From: Endomychus coccineus
Lineage: Eukaryota; Arthropoda; Insecta; Coleoptera; Endomychidae
Reading direction: 5' to 3'
Length of the DNA stretch: 64,000 bases
Assembly: GCA_958510875.1 (NCBI GenBank)
Contig: OY294070.1
Span: 806,001-870,000, forward strand
Of the stretch, positions 54,401-64,000 are shown piece after piece. The notes under the pieces are model-generated. The model ran no database searches and was not told where the DNA came from. It worked only from the letters and a program-made list of their open reading frames with translations. Made by a program: the position numbers and the translations under genes. Each line of letters opens with the position of its first letter. The first letter of the stretch is position 1.

Positions 54401-57400
54401 CATCTGTTATCATCCATCCATCCTTCCCAGGCATAGAGGGGCCAGTTCTATCAATTGGTAAGTGATGCTCAAGTTATAGGTAGTTGAAGATGAGCATCGT
54501 CACTATTTTCCCGACCGTTTCTAGGTCCAGAGCAGATCTGATGCTCTAGAGCTAGATATGCTCGGTAAAACAATGACAATGCTGACCGACATCTGATAAG
54601 ACTGTCTGGATGAACCGACCTCATACCTCCTGAAGATCAAATCTGATATACCCTTAGTTCGATATAATAGTCATATTTTGATTTTCTTAATACAGGATAA
54701 TAAATACACTACCCCCAGTTGTGGAATAGAGATATATGCTTAAAGGAGGGAGATATTCCCTCAGCTGAACAGCAATATAATTATATTAGATTCCCTCAGT
54801 AGTTGAAGATAAGAGGAAGATTCTCAGCCAAAGGTGAGAGGTTCCCTCAGTAGTTGAACATAAGAGGTACATTCTCAGCCAAAGGTGAGAGATTCCCTCA
54901 GTAGTTGAACATAAGAGGTACATTCTCAGTCAAGGGTGAGAGATTCCTTCAGTTGTTGAAGATAAGAGGTATATTCTCAGTCAATGGTAAGATATTCCCT
55001 CGTTCATTGAACATAAGAGGTACATTCTGAGTCAAAGGTAAGAGATTCCCTCAGTAGTTCAACATAAGAGGTACATTCTTAGTCAATGGTAAGAGATTCC
55101 CTCAGTTGTTGAAGATGAAACGTAGGTTCTCAGTCAAGAATGATCCCCCATTGAAGACAAGAGGTAGATTTTCAGCCAAAGGTGAGAGATTACCGCAGTA
55201 GTTGAACATCAGAGGTACATTTTCAGTCAAGGGTAAGAGATTCCCTCAGTTGTTGAAGATAAGAGGTAGATTCTCAGTCAATGGTAAGATATTCCCTTAT
55301 TCGTTGAACATAAGAGGTACACTCTGAATCGAGGGTAAGAGATTCCCTCAGTTGTTGAAGATAAGAGGTAGATTCTGAGTCAAGGGTAATCCCTCAGTTG
55401 TTGAAGATGAGAGGTAGATTCTCAGTCAATGGTAAGATTTTCTCTCAATCGTTGAAGATAAGATGTAGATTCTCAGTCAACGGAAAGATATTCCCTCATT
55501 CGTTGAACATAAGAGGTACACTCTGAATCGAGGGTAAGAGATTCCCTCAGTAGTTAAACATAAGAGGTACATTCTCAGTCAAGAGTAAGGATTCCCTCAG
55601 TTGTTGAAGATAACAGGTAAATTCTCACAAGGGTAAGAGACTTCCTGAGTTGTTGAAGACAAGAGGTAGATTCTGAGTCAAGGGTAATCCCTCAGTTGTT
55701 GAAGATGAGAGGTAGATTCTCAATCAATGGTAAGATATTCCCTCATTCGTTGTCCATAAGAGGTACATTCTGAGTCAAGGGTTAGATTACCTGAGTTGAA
55801 GATAAGAGGTAGCTTCTCTATCAGGGGTGAGAGATTCCCTTGAAGGAAAGAGCTGGATTCTCAGTCAACGGTAAGAGATTCCCTCAATTGTTGAAGATAA
55901 TAGATAGAATCTCAGTCAAGGATACGGGAGTTTCTCAGTTGTTCGAAAATACTCAGTGAAGTTTAAGAGATTTTTGAAGATAAGAGGTAGATTCCTAGTC
56001 AATGGTAAGAGATTCTCTCAATCGTTAAAGATAAGATGTAGATTATCTGGTAAGGGTAAGAGATTCCCTCAGTCGTTTGAGGATGAGAGATATATTCTCA
56101 GTCGAGGGTAAAATATATTTTATCTATTGAAGAATGAAGATATTTTCTTTGTAAGAAGGGATTTCCTTAGTTGTGAAGATAGAATGCGAGTAAACATTTT
56201 TCAATTAATGAGAGAAGATTAAATGAGTAAATATTTTCCCACTCTTTTTTTCTCTTGTTTCATTTTTTCTTTTTCATGTTAGAATCAAATTGGAATATTG
56301 TGTCTTTTTAAACATTTTAACTTTCAAAAAGTTCCGTTAAAGGAGTGGAAATTGAAAAAAATATATGAAATTTCCGTCACAGTTTTTCAGTTCGATTCAT
56401 TTTTTTCAGGACGTTGATTTGCGGCGACAAGAAAGCCGGTCTGAGCATATTCTGGGCCGACGACGGTCTAGACACCGGACCCATATTGCTCCAAGAAGAA
56501 ACCGATCTGTTCGAAGACGACACGGTGGACACAATCTATAAACGTTTCTTATATCCGGTAGGGGTAACGGCAGTCGCACGTGCTGTCGATATGATAGCGG
56601 CCAATACGGCGCCTCGAATAGAACAGAGCGAAAAAGGCGCCACCTACGATGCCATGTTGAACAAACCGGAACTACAAAAGGTACTTTACACGTTCGCGTC
56701 CTCTCGACGTTGTATAATTGTAACACATTCCAGATCGATTTCACGAAAACCGGAATGGAAATTCACAATTTCATCCGAGGCATGGATTCCGTGCCCGGCG
56801 CCTCGTGTTTGATGAAAATTCCCGGATCGGAACGACACGAAGAAGCGTTTTTGTTCGGGTCCACTCTATGGACTGACCCGAAACCCGAAGGGAACTTGGT
56901 GGACGTAGTCGGTACAAATCCTGGTGTTATACACGAGGAAGGATTGATTATTACCGGTGCGGACGGCGTCTGCGTGAACGTCAAAAGAGTTAAAATTAAT
57001 GGTAGGTACGCAACGCTCGAACGGAACAATCGCGAACTAATTGACAGTCCCCCACAAATTGTACTTGCGACAGGTTAGATATGTGTTTTTTTTTTCGCAG
57101 GACGCATGAAACTGGCCGCCACGTTGGATCAACTATCGAAACAAGTGAAAATCGAATACACCCAAGAGGAAAAACAGAAAATCGAATCTATCCGAGAAAT
57201 ATGGGAATCGATTTTGAGTTTGGATATCGAGGAAGACACCGATTTTTTCGCCGCCGGCGCCGGCTCGATGGATGTTGTGCGGTAAGAAGATTTTACTGAG
57301 AGATTCGAGTTGAATCGTTACAATGATATCCGTTTTTTCTCTAACAGGTTGGTAGAAGAAGTGAAAGATTTGTTCAGGGTCGAACTGGAGAACGAAGACG

Positions 57401-60400
57401 TTTTTCTAGGATCTATATTCGACGAGTTCTGTCTGAATGTCGTGTTGAAAAGTAGAGGCGACATTGGCGTTACCGAAATCGAATATAGACCGGTCGATAT
57501 TCACGCCAACGGTATGGACATTCGATTTCCGTGTCAATTGTTCATCAACGGGGAATTCGTGGACGCCGAAAACGGAAAAACCACCCAGTCCATCAATCCC
57601 GCCAACGAAGAAGTCATTTGTGAGGTGAATATACATATAAATATTTTTTTTTAGACATTTCCAAATATCCCTAAACATTTATGAGAAATTTATTCATAAA
57701 CAAACAAATCGTGCTGTAAATGTTTGTGAAACATCTTATAAACATATCCGTAAAACGTTTACGAAACATTTAAGAAAAATTTAAATGTTCGCCAAACGTT
57801 AATCAAACATATACACATCGTAGCGCATCTTAAGTTCAAATGAGAAAGGTTTCAACGCAAGTTTTGTTTCGTATCGACGATTCAAACAATTTCAGGATTT
57901 GATTTAAAATGGAAAACAGTTTTATTGCAGCGGAAACTTTGAAAATATAGCTCACGAACCAATTGTGCTACAAATGCCCGTAAACCATTTTATAAAACGT
58001 TCTATAGACATGTTTGTAAAACGTTTTATAAACATACTTGCGAAACGTTTTACAAACATACTTGTGAAACGTTTTATAAACATTTTGTAAAACATTTTAG
58101 AAATGTAAATGTTCGCCAAACGCTTATCAAACATTTACGTATGTTTATTTTTTTTTATATCCACTATCCAAACAATTTCAGGATGTTAAAGTTAAAAAGA
58201 GAACCAGTGTTAAAAATTTCAATGCAAGTTTTGTTTTGTATGAGAACAATTTTGCTGCAGCGGAATATTTGAAAATATAGCTCAGGTAACTTTTCACGAA
58301 CCAATCGTGCTACAAATGGCCGTAAAACATTTTATAAACATATTTGTAAAACGCTAGTACTTATAGCAAATGTTTCATCGTACATTTTTTTTCAATATCG
58401 ACGATCCAAACAATTTCAGGGTGTTTAAATTAAACGAAGAAACAGTTTAGCTGCAGTTGAAAACTTGAAAATGTCGCTGAGGTATACTGCTCACAAACCA
58501 AATGTTTCTAAAACTTTTTAAAACGTTTATCAAACATGTATTCATGGTATCTCGAAATCGAATGACAAATGTTTCGTTTCAAATTTTTTCCATATCGACG
58601 ATTCAAACAATTTCAGGATGTTGAAGTTAAAAAGAGAACACCGTTCGTAAAACATTTTATAAACATATTCAGAAAACATTTACAGAACGTTTTAGAAAAT
58701 TTAAATGTATCTGAATCTCAATATAACACAAAGATAATAAAAAATGAAAGCACAAATACTGAAGTATTTTGTAATATTTGTTTGAAGAAGATACGGTGTT
58801 AGCGAAACTAGTCACATTTAATGCATTAAACTAGAGAACATCAAACTTTCAATGTTTACTTTATTTAAGTTTTCTACTTCAAGGTGTTTGATAAACAATT
58901 GACAAATGTTTGTGAAACCGATAAACATCAACTAAGATAAGAACATTTATTTGAACTTTGTCGAGTGTTGAGGAAGCACTTGTAATAAATAATTGTGGTT
59001 TCTTTTCCTGGAAAGTATCGAAAGGTATATCGGATGTTCATCAAACGTTTGATATCTATATCAAACTTAAACTATTGAAGTATGATTCGATAAGTATCAA
59101 ACGTTTCTAAAACTTTTGAAAAATTAACACACGTCGTAATTGACAGGTGCAATGTGCTTCTCCCAAAGACGTCGACAAGGCTGTGAAAGCGGCGAAGAAA
59201 GCCTTCGAAACCGGAGAATGGAGTAAAATCAGTGCCAGAGATCGGGCCCAATTGCTATTCAGGTAATTTCGACGTTTCTTCGGGTAGATTTCAAACGTTA
59301 ATTGAATGTTGTTGTTGTTTTTTTTTTTTCGTTACTAACAGATTAGCGGATCTAATGCAAGAACATCGCGAAGAATTGGCTACTATCGAATCCATAGATT
59401 CGGGAGCTGTTTACACGTTGGCGTTGAAGACGCACGTTGGAATGAGCATAGAAACTTGGCGGTATTTCGCCGGATGGTGCGACAAAATACAGGGATCTAC
59501 GATACCCGTATCACACGCTAGACCCAACAAGAATCTGTCGTTCACAAAGCGAGAACCGATTGGGTGAGTGTTCGTTGAAATTGTCGTTTTTTTTTTGGCA
59601 TGCTGACGCGTATTTATAATTTTCAGTCGAAGAAGTGAAGCAATTAAATACAATTAATAATTATGTATGTTTGAAAATTGAAAAACACATATGCTTATTA
59701 TTTCCGTCTTTACGTACGTTTCGGTTTCACGACCATCATTAGAAGACGTATCAATGTCTAAAACAGGATTTTTTAACACTAATTGTATCAAGCACCAATT
59801 TGAATTAAAAATGCCAACGTTGCCGAAATGAACAGAAACACGAGTAATCGAAATTGTAACACAATTTCAAATATATGAATATGTATCAAGAAGCCACTAC
59901 ATAGCAATCAACGGCGGTTTTAATTAATAAGTATAAGTTTGACTTAGTGATTGAACGAAATTGATAAATTTTACAAAGAAGCACTTTTAAAATTTCACCA
60001 AAAAACGCTAATAGAGACAATTTCTTACTTTAACATCACTTTATTTATTAAAAAAATATTTATTTTCCAAAATTCTTTTTCAATACTAATAAAATTTAAT
60101 TCTTAATATGAATATAAATAATGAATTTGTTATATTCAAAAACCGTTAAAATTTAATGAATTTTTCATTCAAATTACCTAAAAAATTAAAATGTTAAAAA
60201 TTATAAAGATATACCTTTGAAATTTCATCTAAAAACGACAAAAATGAATAATATTTCCCTAAAAAAAAACGTTATTCACTGATAACAATTGAATAAACAT
60301 ATATTTTATTTATTTTAGAGTACAAATTACACTAGTAAATATAAAAGAAAAAACCTATGAATTCAAATTAAATTTTCAATCGAATTATTTATAAATAACG

Positions 60401-61710
60401 CTTTAAAATTGAGAGATTTTAGTTAGCTCTTTTAAAATATCTAAAAAAAACAAAAAATGCAATTTCTTACTTTAACAAAACTTTATTTATTGAAACAATA
60501 TTTATTTTTCAAAATTCTTTCTCAATACAAGCAAGATATAATAAAATAATTGTTTTCCCAAAAATAATAAAAATAAATATATTTTATATAATTTTTCATA
60601 TTTTTATAATAAATTAAGTTATTTGTAATTTTTATTTACTTAATTGAAAAAATAAAAACTAATAATAATTCCTTACAAATTGGAGTCACGTTTTGTGTGA
60701 ATCATCTCCAGAATAGATCTTTTATAATAATTGGTTTCCTTAGTTAAAATATTAACATTTTTGTAATCGAATTGACGGTTATAATCGAAACAATGATTAG
60801 CAATTCTAATTGCTTGAATAATGTTAAAAATGGTTTCCACTAAATAATTAAACTTGGAAAGAGATTGTTACCGACATCTGTGATTTAATGGCGCAAATCG
60901 ATTAGTTTACGAATGCGCCAAACTCGAGAGGTTTCGCGACACGCGATGGGAGGGTAGACTAGAAAACGGAAAACGAGAGAAGTCATCTTGTGTTGGTTGG
61001 ACCGTGTTACAATTTCGATTATTCGTGTTTCTGTTCGTTTCGGCAACGTGGTCATTTTTAATTGAAATTGGTGCGATAATTGTTGATACAATTACTTTTA
61101 AGAAATCTCATTTCAGACAGTGATACGTGTTCTGATGACGGTCGTGAGACCGAAACGTACCTAAAGACGAAAATAATAAGCATATGTGTTAGTGTGACCT
61201 ATTTCTCGAGAATTTATATAGCTGGGTCAAGAATCATTATAAATTTATTTTTATAGGGTATGTGGCTTGATAACACCATGGAACTACCCGCTTATGATGT
61301 TGTCTTGGAAAATGGCCGCTTGTTTAGCGGCCGGTAATACGGTCATCATCAAACCCGCCCAGGTTTCCCCTTTGACGGCTCTGAAATTCGCCGAATTGTC
61401 CGTGAAAGCGGGCATCCCACCCGGAGTCATAAACGTCGTCACCGGAACCGGTAAGCATCGTCACCGCGCCCCGCCAGTTTGATGCTTGAATCAACCGCAA
61501 TCTCTTATTATTGTAGGATCCGTAGCTGGTCACGCTCTCGCCTCGCACATGTACGTGAGAAAACTGGGATTTACCGGCAGCACGGAAATCGGTCAGGTCA
61601 TAATGAAAACGTGCGCCGATTCGAACATGAAGAAAGTGTCGCTGGAATTGGGCGGCAAATCTCCCCTAGTCATATTTTCCGACTGCGATCTAGACAAGGC
61701 CGTTAGATTA
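51297..61710 (+). CDS. ALDH1L1: 10-formyltetrahydrofolate dehydrogenase (ALDH1L family), 3'-partial
   Basis: Oxidises 10-formyl-THF to THF and CO2 with NADP, controlling one-carbon units. Ten exons, all GT-AG and phase-consistent, encode 704 residues; mammalian enzymes have about 902. Residues 1-220 form the formyl-hydrolase domain with [17 protein letters not shown] (folate site, catalytic His) and [10 protein letters not shown] (catalytic Asp). Residues about 325-400 are the carrier-like domain, with a candidate phosphopantetheine Ser in AGSMDVV. From about 435 comes the aldehyde dehydrogenase domain with [35 protein letters not shown] and ELGGKSP (catalytic Glu). The exon bearing the catalytic Cys lies beyond 64000. 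No start codon is credible in the first visible exon, so cytosolic (ALDH1L1) versus mitochondrial (ALDH1L2) cannot be decided. Confidence 0.95.
51805..51873. repeat. short hairpin with 18-bp perfect arms
   Basis: ATACAGTTCTCGCGATTC at 51805-51822 is exactly complementary to 51856-51873, with a 33-base loop that can pair further (TTTGAA/TTCGAA-like). Could be a small MITE; no miRNA evidence beyond shape. Confidence 0.6.
51915..52450 (+). mobile_element. LINE 3' relics
   Basis: 51930-52010 repeats the tail of the LINE at 25645-25745 (CGGCAGATGGTGTTAGAA and CACTGCCGGA.ATGGTTGA). 52400-52440 repeats the TAGSH.VL tail of the relic at 9325. Between them only scraps of coding similarity remain. Confidence 0.5.
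52661..52804. mobile_element. 144-bp MITE with 37-bp terminal inverted repeats
   Basis: Arms 52661-52697 and 52768-52804 are inverted copies with three mismatches, starting CGATTTTCACTAGCTT on each strand. The central part (ATTTGTTTGAA..AGC.ACGG.GTTAGCGAAACTA) recurs at 58740-58815, so it is a dispersed family. Confidence 0.8.
53364..53576 (-). other. unrecognised minus-strand open frame
   Basis: Seventy codons with protein-like composition ([20 protein letters not shown], then [16 protein letters not shown]). After a frame change upstream the strand continues [20 protein letters not shown], which suggests a decayed coding sequence. I do not recognise the family. Possibly a transposon or host pseudogene inside the ALDH1L intron. 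Confidence 0.3.
53640..53950 (+). mobile_element. LINE reverse transcriptase relic
   Basis: Reads [14 protein letters not shown] (motif A with the second conserved residue changed), then in another frame [20 protein letters not shown] and [15 protein letters not shown] (motif B). It jumps from there to a 3' tail near 53900 matching 52400. Internally deleted and dead. Confidence 0.75.
54223..54457 (+). CDS. ALDH1L1: ALDH1L exon b: folate-binding part of hydrolase
   Basis: Follows TTTCGTTATAG, precedes GTAAGT; phase 1 in, phase 2 out. Reads [36 protein letters not shown] and [17 protein letters not shown], holding the catalytic His of the hydrolase. Confidence 0.95.
54740..56180 (+). repeat. 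51-bp minisatellite in ALDH1L intron b
   Basis: About 25 diverged copies of a unit with landmarks GAGATTCCCTCAGTTGTTGA, then AGATAAGAGGTAGATTCTCA and GTCAAGGGTAA. The first copies are spaced exactly 51 bases (54842, 54893, 54944); later ones carry short deletions. It ends about 230 bases before exon c. Confidence 0.92.
56410..56680 (+). CDS. ALDH1L1: ALDH1L exon c: hydrolase catalytic Asp
   Basis: Follows TTTTTTCAG, precedes GTACTT. Reads [20 protein letters not shown] and [14 protein letters not shown], ending KPELQK. Phase 2 in, phase 0 out. Confidence 0.95.
56734..57001 (+). CDS. ALDH1L1: ALDH1L exon d: hydrolase C-terminal subdomain
   Basis: Follows AACACATTCCAG, precedes GTAGGT. Reads [14 protein letters not shown] and onward to VKRVKIN, matching the part that closes the hydrolase fold. 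The 53-base intron before it is very short. Confidence 0.93.
57101..57281 (+). CDS. ALDH1L1: ALDH1L exon e: linker and carrier-like domain
   Basis: Follows a T10-type tract and CGCAG, precedes GTAAGA. Ends [13 protein letters not shown]; the Ser is where the family attaches 4'-phosphopantetheine, the swinging arm between the two active sites. Confidence 0.93.
57348..57624 (+). CDS. ALDH1L1: ALDH1L exon f: end of carrier domain, start of ALDH domain
   Basis: Follows TCTCTAACAG, precedes GTGAAT. Reads [20 protein letters not shown], then [20 protein letters not shown] and NPANEEVIC, the opening strands of the dehydrogenase. Confidence 0.94.
57660..58820 (+). repeat. tandem degenerate repeats in ALDH1L intron f
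   Basis: Units of about 190-260 bases restart at the words GACGATTCAAACAATTTCAG or their variants (57876, 58160, 58397, 58596). Between them lie many copies of AAACGTTT, TAAACATTT and CATTTTATAAACATA. The last part overlaps similarity to the MITE at 52661. Non-coding. Confidence 0.75.
59147..59262 (+). CDS. ALDH1L1: ALDH1L exon g: ALDH domain
   Basis: Follows TAATTGACAG, precedes GTAATT. Reads [20 protein letters not shown] then [14 protein letters not shown]. Phase 0 in, phase 2 out. Confidence 0.94.
59342..59563 (+). CDS. ALDH1L1: ALDH1L exon h: ALDH domain
   Basis: Follows GTTACTAACAG, precedes GTGAGT. Reads [20 protein letters not shown], then [20 protein letters not shown] and [12 protein letters not shown], all strongly conserved family blocks. 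Confidence 0.95.
59685..59865 (-). mobile_element. Penelope-like terminus (family A) with hammerhead motif
   Basis: Minus-strand type I hammerhead at 59747-59705: stem I CGTCTT with AAGACG (six perfect pairs), core CTAATGA (canonical G5 changed to A), one extra T, stem II GGTC against AACC, GAAA, stem III AC/GT with a 4-nt loop, A17. It is an inverted copy of 61005-61195. Confidence 0.65.
59866..61004. other. AT-rich spacer between inverted PLE termini
   Basis: Very AT-rich with duplicated words (CTTTATTTATT.AAA.AATATTTATTTT at about 60040 and 60480), suggesting an old internal tandem duplication of about 440 bases. No gene. Confidence 0.45.
61005..61225 (+). mobile_element. Penelope-like terminus (family A) with hammerhead motif
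   Basis: Plus-strand hammerhead at 61126-61169: stem I CGTGTT with AAGACG (one mismatch), canonical core CTGATGA, one extra C, stem II GGTC/GACC with GTGA loop, GAAA, a mismatched stem III, then A17. The preceding 120 bases are the inverted copy of the segment at 59765-59865. Confidence 0.68.
61257..61450 (+). CDS. ALDH1L1: ALDH1L exon i: cofactor-binding ALDH core
   Basis: Follows ATTTTTATAG, precedes GTAAGC. Reads [20 protein letters not shown], then [20 protein letters not shown] and [14 protein letters not shown]. It includes the oxyanion-hole Asn of PWNYP and the NADP-binding Lys of IKPAQ. Confidence 0.96.
61517..61710 (+). CDS. ALDH1L1: ALDH1L exon j: ALDH core with catalytic Glu
   Basis: Follows TTATTGTAG, precedes GTAAGT. 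Reads [20 protein letters not shown], then [20 protein letters not shown] and LDKAVRL. The coding part ends here within the window; the exon with the NKGENC-type catalytic Cys should follow downstream. Confidence 0.96.
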
Positions 61711-62326
61711 GTAAGTTTCCCCATCGTTTCGTATTCGTCGTGCGCTTCTAGCACGTTGTATTTTTAGGAAAAAAAACTTTGGAAATGCGTTGTGATTCGA
61801 TAGAGCTTGACGGTTTTCTGCATTCTCTTAAGGAAAGTATTTGGCTACTTTGTTATATGCGTTTCATTTTCGCTGTTGACGCACAAATTTTTTTAATGCG
61901 CTCCCTAAATATTGACTGTAATTGTTTGGAAACCTATAGTTAGAGATTTTCGAGGTTTCTGATTGCGAATCGGACGCGGAAATTAAAATTCTTTGATAGT
62001 GTTAGTCTATATTTTCTAAATATTAGTGCAACGTTTCAAGGTTTTCTTTCATTAATTAAAAAGTAAGTATACAGGATGGTCCAGTTTGGAAAGCGGAAAC
62101 TTTACAGGCAGACAGATAACTACAAAATAATATCAGTTTGTATCATAAACTATATTCGAAAAATGCTTCGTTACAAAGATACAGGGTTTCAACATTTTTA
62201 TAAAAAAAATTCCAGATTTAATAATTTTTTTAAAACTACTTTAGATATTCAAAAGAAATTTGGCACGTTTGAATAGATAATTTAAATACATCTTTTTACG
62301 TAAAAAATATTATTTTACTTCCACCA
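61711..62326 (+). other. ALDH1L last visible intron, left part
   Basis: Begins with GTAAGT. The segment from 62070 (ACAGGATGGTCCAG) resembles generic insect repeat ends, but it has no second copy here. No gene. Confidence 0.5.
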
Positions 62327-62709
62327 GTGGCGTGCTTACAGACACATCTTCGGCTATTTTTCATTAAAAATATGGTACGCCACTGATTTTTTCAGAAGCA
62401 AAAATTATTTCTAGAATCCTTGTTCAATTTACAACAAAAAAAAGGCTGTTTACTTTTTTCGAGTAATTTTTGTGATTTTACCTTTAATTTTATTTCATTT
62501 AATTAAAATATCACTAATTAGATTTCTTATTTTCGTTTTTGTTTAATTGTTTTTCAGAAATCAGGTATTTTAATTTTTTACTGGCAAACGACCTTTTTTT
62601 GTTGTAAATTGAACAAGGATTCTAGAAATAATTTTTGCTTCTGAAAAAATCAGTGGCGTACCATATTTTTTATGAAAAATAGCCGAAGATGTGCCTGTAA
62701 GCACGCCAC
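62327..62709. mobile_element. 383-bp foldback element
   Basis: Arms of about 118 bases (62327-62444 and 62592-62709) are near-identical inverted copies beginning GTGGCGTGCTTACAG, with a 147-base AT-rich loop. Each arm also has an inner GTACGCCACTGA word, a nested inverse of its own end. No coding capacity. Confidence 0.85.
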
Positions 62710-62844
62710 CTTTGACTTCGAATTCATAATCAGCCACCTCAAAAACCCACAAGTACCAATTTTTTCGACAGATTTCAGTATATTGTTAACTAAGGTCTTT
62801 TGAGCTTATTACTTAATTATAAATTATTATTAATTAATTTGAAT

Positions 62845-64000
62845 ATTGATTTGAATATTTCAATTTTTTTGAATTCTACCGGCTAGCTTTCTTATTGTAT
62901 TTTATTTATTTTGAATCTTATGTTTGTTTTGAATTGAATAATGAACTTTTACCTTTTTATTTTTATATGGAATTATATATGGAATTAAACACAATGTTCT
63001 TTGAATGTTAAAACTTTTAATATTTAAATTTCTATCACTCTAATTTATCTCGGGTATCAATTTTTACAATGTTATGTTCAAATAGCTCTTATTAACTAAC
63101 CTCAAAATTATTTACTATTTATTTTTGTTTACAAAGTTATAATCTACAATCTTTCTTTCAGATTTACAGACAGATAATAATACAATGGAGAAATAATAAA
63201 TAAACTTACGTTCAGTTTATATCCAAGAATATGTTTAAAATGTAGGCAATGTTCAATTGGCTTGATCTTCTTATTAATTCTTTGATAATTCACTTTTAAC
63301 CGTACACAATTTCTCTGCTATACACAATAAACACAGGTAAACTATGGTTACTTCTTTTGAAATCAGTAACTGTTGAAAATTGTTAACTTAGTTTTATTCT
63401 TTTTATTAAAGATACAAAACTCTTCAATGATGTTTGGAACTTTATCGAAGGCTGGCTATCGTTCGATGTTACTTATGAATTGTAGGTTATTGTAACCTTT
63501 AAATTTTGTTCGGAGACTTGGAACACTACTTGACTTGTAGAAATTATTTATATGCTTCGGTTACTTTCAACCTTACGAAGCTACTGGAACACTTGGGTTC
63601 ACCGATGTTTATCCAATAAACTAAGGTTATGGAAACTTAATGAGTTGCTTGAGTACCTTGACTCTTCAGAAGTTGATGGCTAACTTACTTGGCTTGTCTT
63701 CAGATGCCTTTTATAGGCCTTCAAAACCGACGCTACTTGATGTCATATTCAACCTATGAAGTGCTTTCTTTACCTATCAAGAATGCTTTGATGATTGTTG
63801 CAAACTGACATAAGTTTTACATTGTTACTAGTCTGACGTTTATAATCCGTCTCGACCAATCAGAATTTAGTATTTTATAAATTTTGAATTATTGGAGATT
63901 TTCAACTTATTTTAAATGATGATGATTCCTTCTTTTTAAATTCATATTGCCTACATTTTTCCACACACTTTGGTATAAGATAACCTATGATAAGGTTATT
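62845..64000 (+). repeat. dispersed 1.1-kb repeat, copy 2 (runs off the window)
   Basis: Direct-orientation copy of 2185-3312, from about CTACCGGCTAGCTTT at 62876 to the window end, with the TATAGGCCT and GACGCTACTTGATGTCAT blocks conserved. It lies in the ALDH1L intron. Confidence 0.75.

Noticed and set aside
56406..56744. Minus-strand ORFs over ALDH1L exons
   Set aside because: Shadows of conserved exons c and d.
2185..64000. LTR pair of one giant retroelement (repeats at 2185 and 62845)
   Set aside because: The 60 kb between holds host genes and no gag-pol; the copies are independent insertions.

Overview
The window is nuclear DNA of an insect. It is AT-rich, its genes are split by GT-AG introns, and it is packed with animal-type LINEs, mariner, hAT and Penelope-like elements (PLEs). 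A beetle is my best guess from the style of LINEs and the satellite, but nothing here proves the order. Two host genes lie head to tail on the + strand; nearly everything else is mobile or repetitive DNA in and between their introns.

Gene 1 (about 7.14-37.24 kb, possibly to 44.56 kb) encodes an atypical orphan seven-transmembrane receptor. Four exons join in phase (7155-8123, 32150-32333, 35831-36028, 36094-37241) and give 833 residues. The second half is a long serine-rich cytoplasmic tail. The 24-kb intron after the first coding exon holds a homogeneous 156-bp satellite (about 46 copies, 12.3-19.5 kb), derived from a longer unit of about 309 bp still visible at its left edge. It also holds LINE, Tc-type and mariner relics and hammerhead-bearing PLE ends. 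The third intron (32.33-35.83 kb) holds a mariner relic and a 1.26-kb foldback element. Downstream lies a 6-kb array of degenerate units of about 510 bp, each carrying two palindromic modules centred on CGTACG. A 16-nt microexon (41210-41225) and a terminal exon (44387-44559) may complete the gene.

Between the genes sits a nearly complete 3,483-bp hAT transposon (45105-48587) with a perfect 8-bp target duplication and a transposase broken by a single frameshift. A degenerate mariner follows it.

Gene 2 (51.3-61.7 kb, running off the window) is cytosolic or mitochondrial 10-formyltetrahydrofolate dehydrogenase (ALDH1L family). Ten exons, all joining in phase, cover the formyl-hydrolase domain, the acyl-carrier-like domain and the first part of the aldehyde dehydrogenase domain (704 residues, against about 902 in the mammalian enzyme). 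The first exon and the last roughly 200 residues, including the ALDH catalytic cysteine, are outside what I can see. Its introns contain a 51-bp minisatellite, a tandem repeat rich in AAACGTTT/TAAACATTT words, a MITE, LINE relics and an inverted pair of PLE ends that carry type I hammerhead-ribozyme motifs.

The most interesting signals are two families of hammerhead ribozymes in PLE termini, the deletion-derived intronic satellite, the CGTACG palindrome array, the young hAT copy, and the possible microexon.
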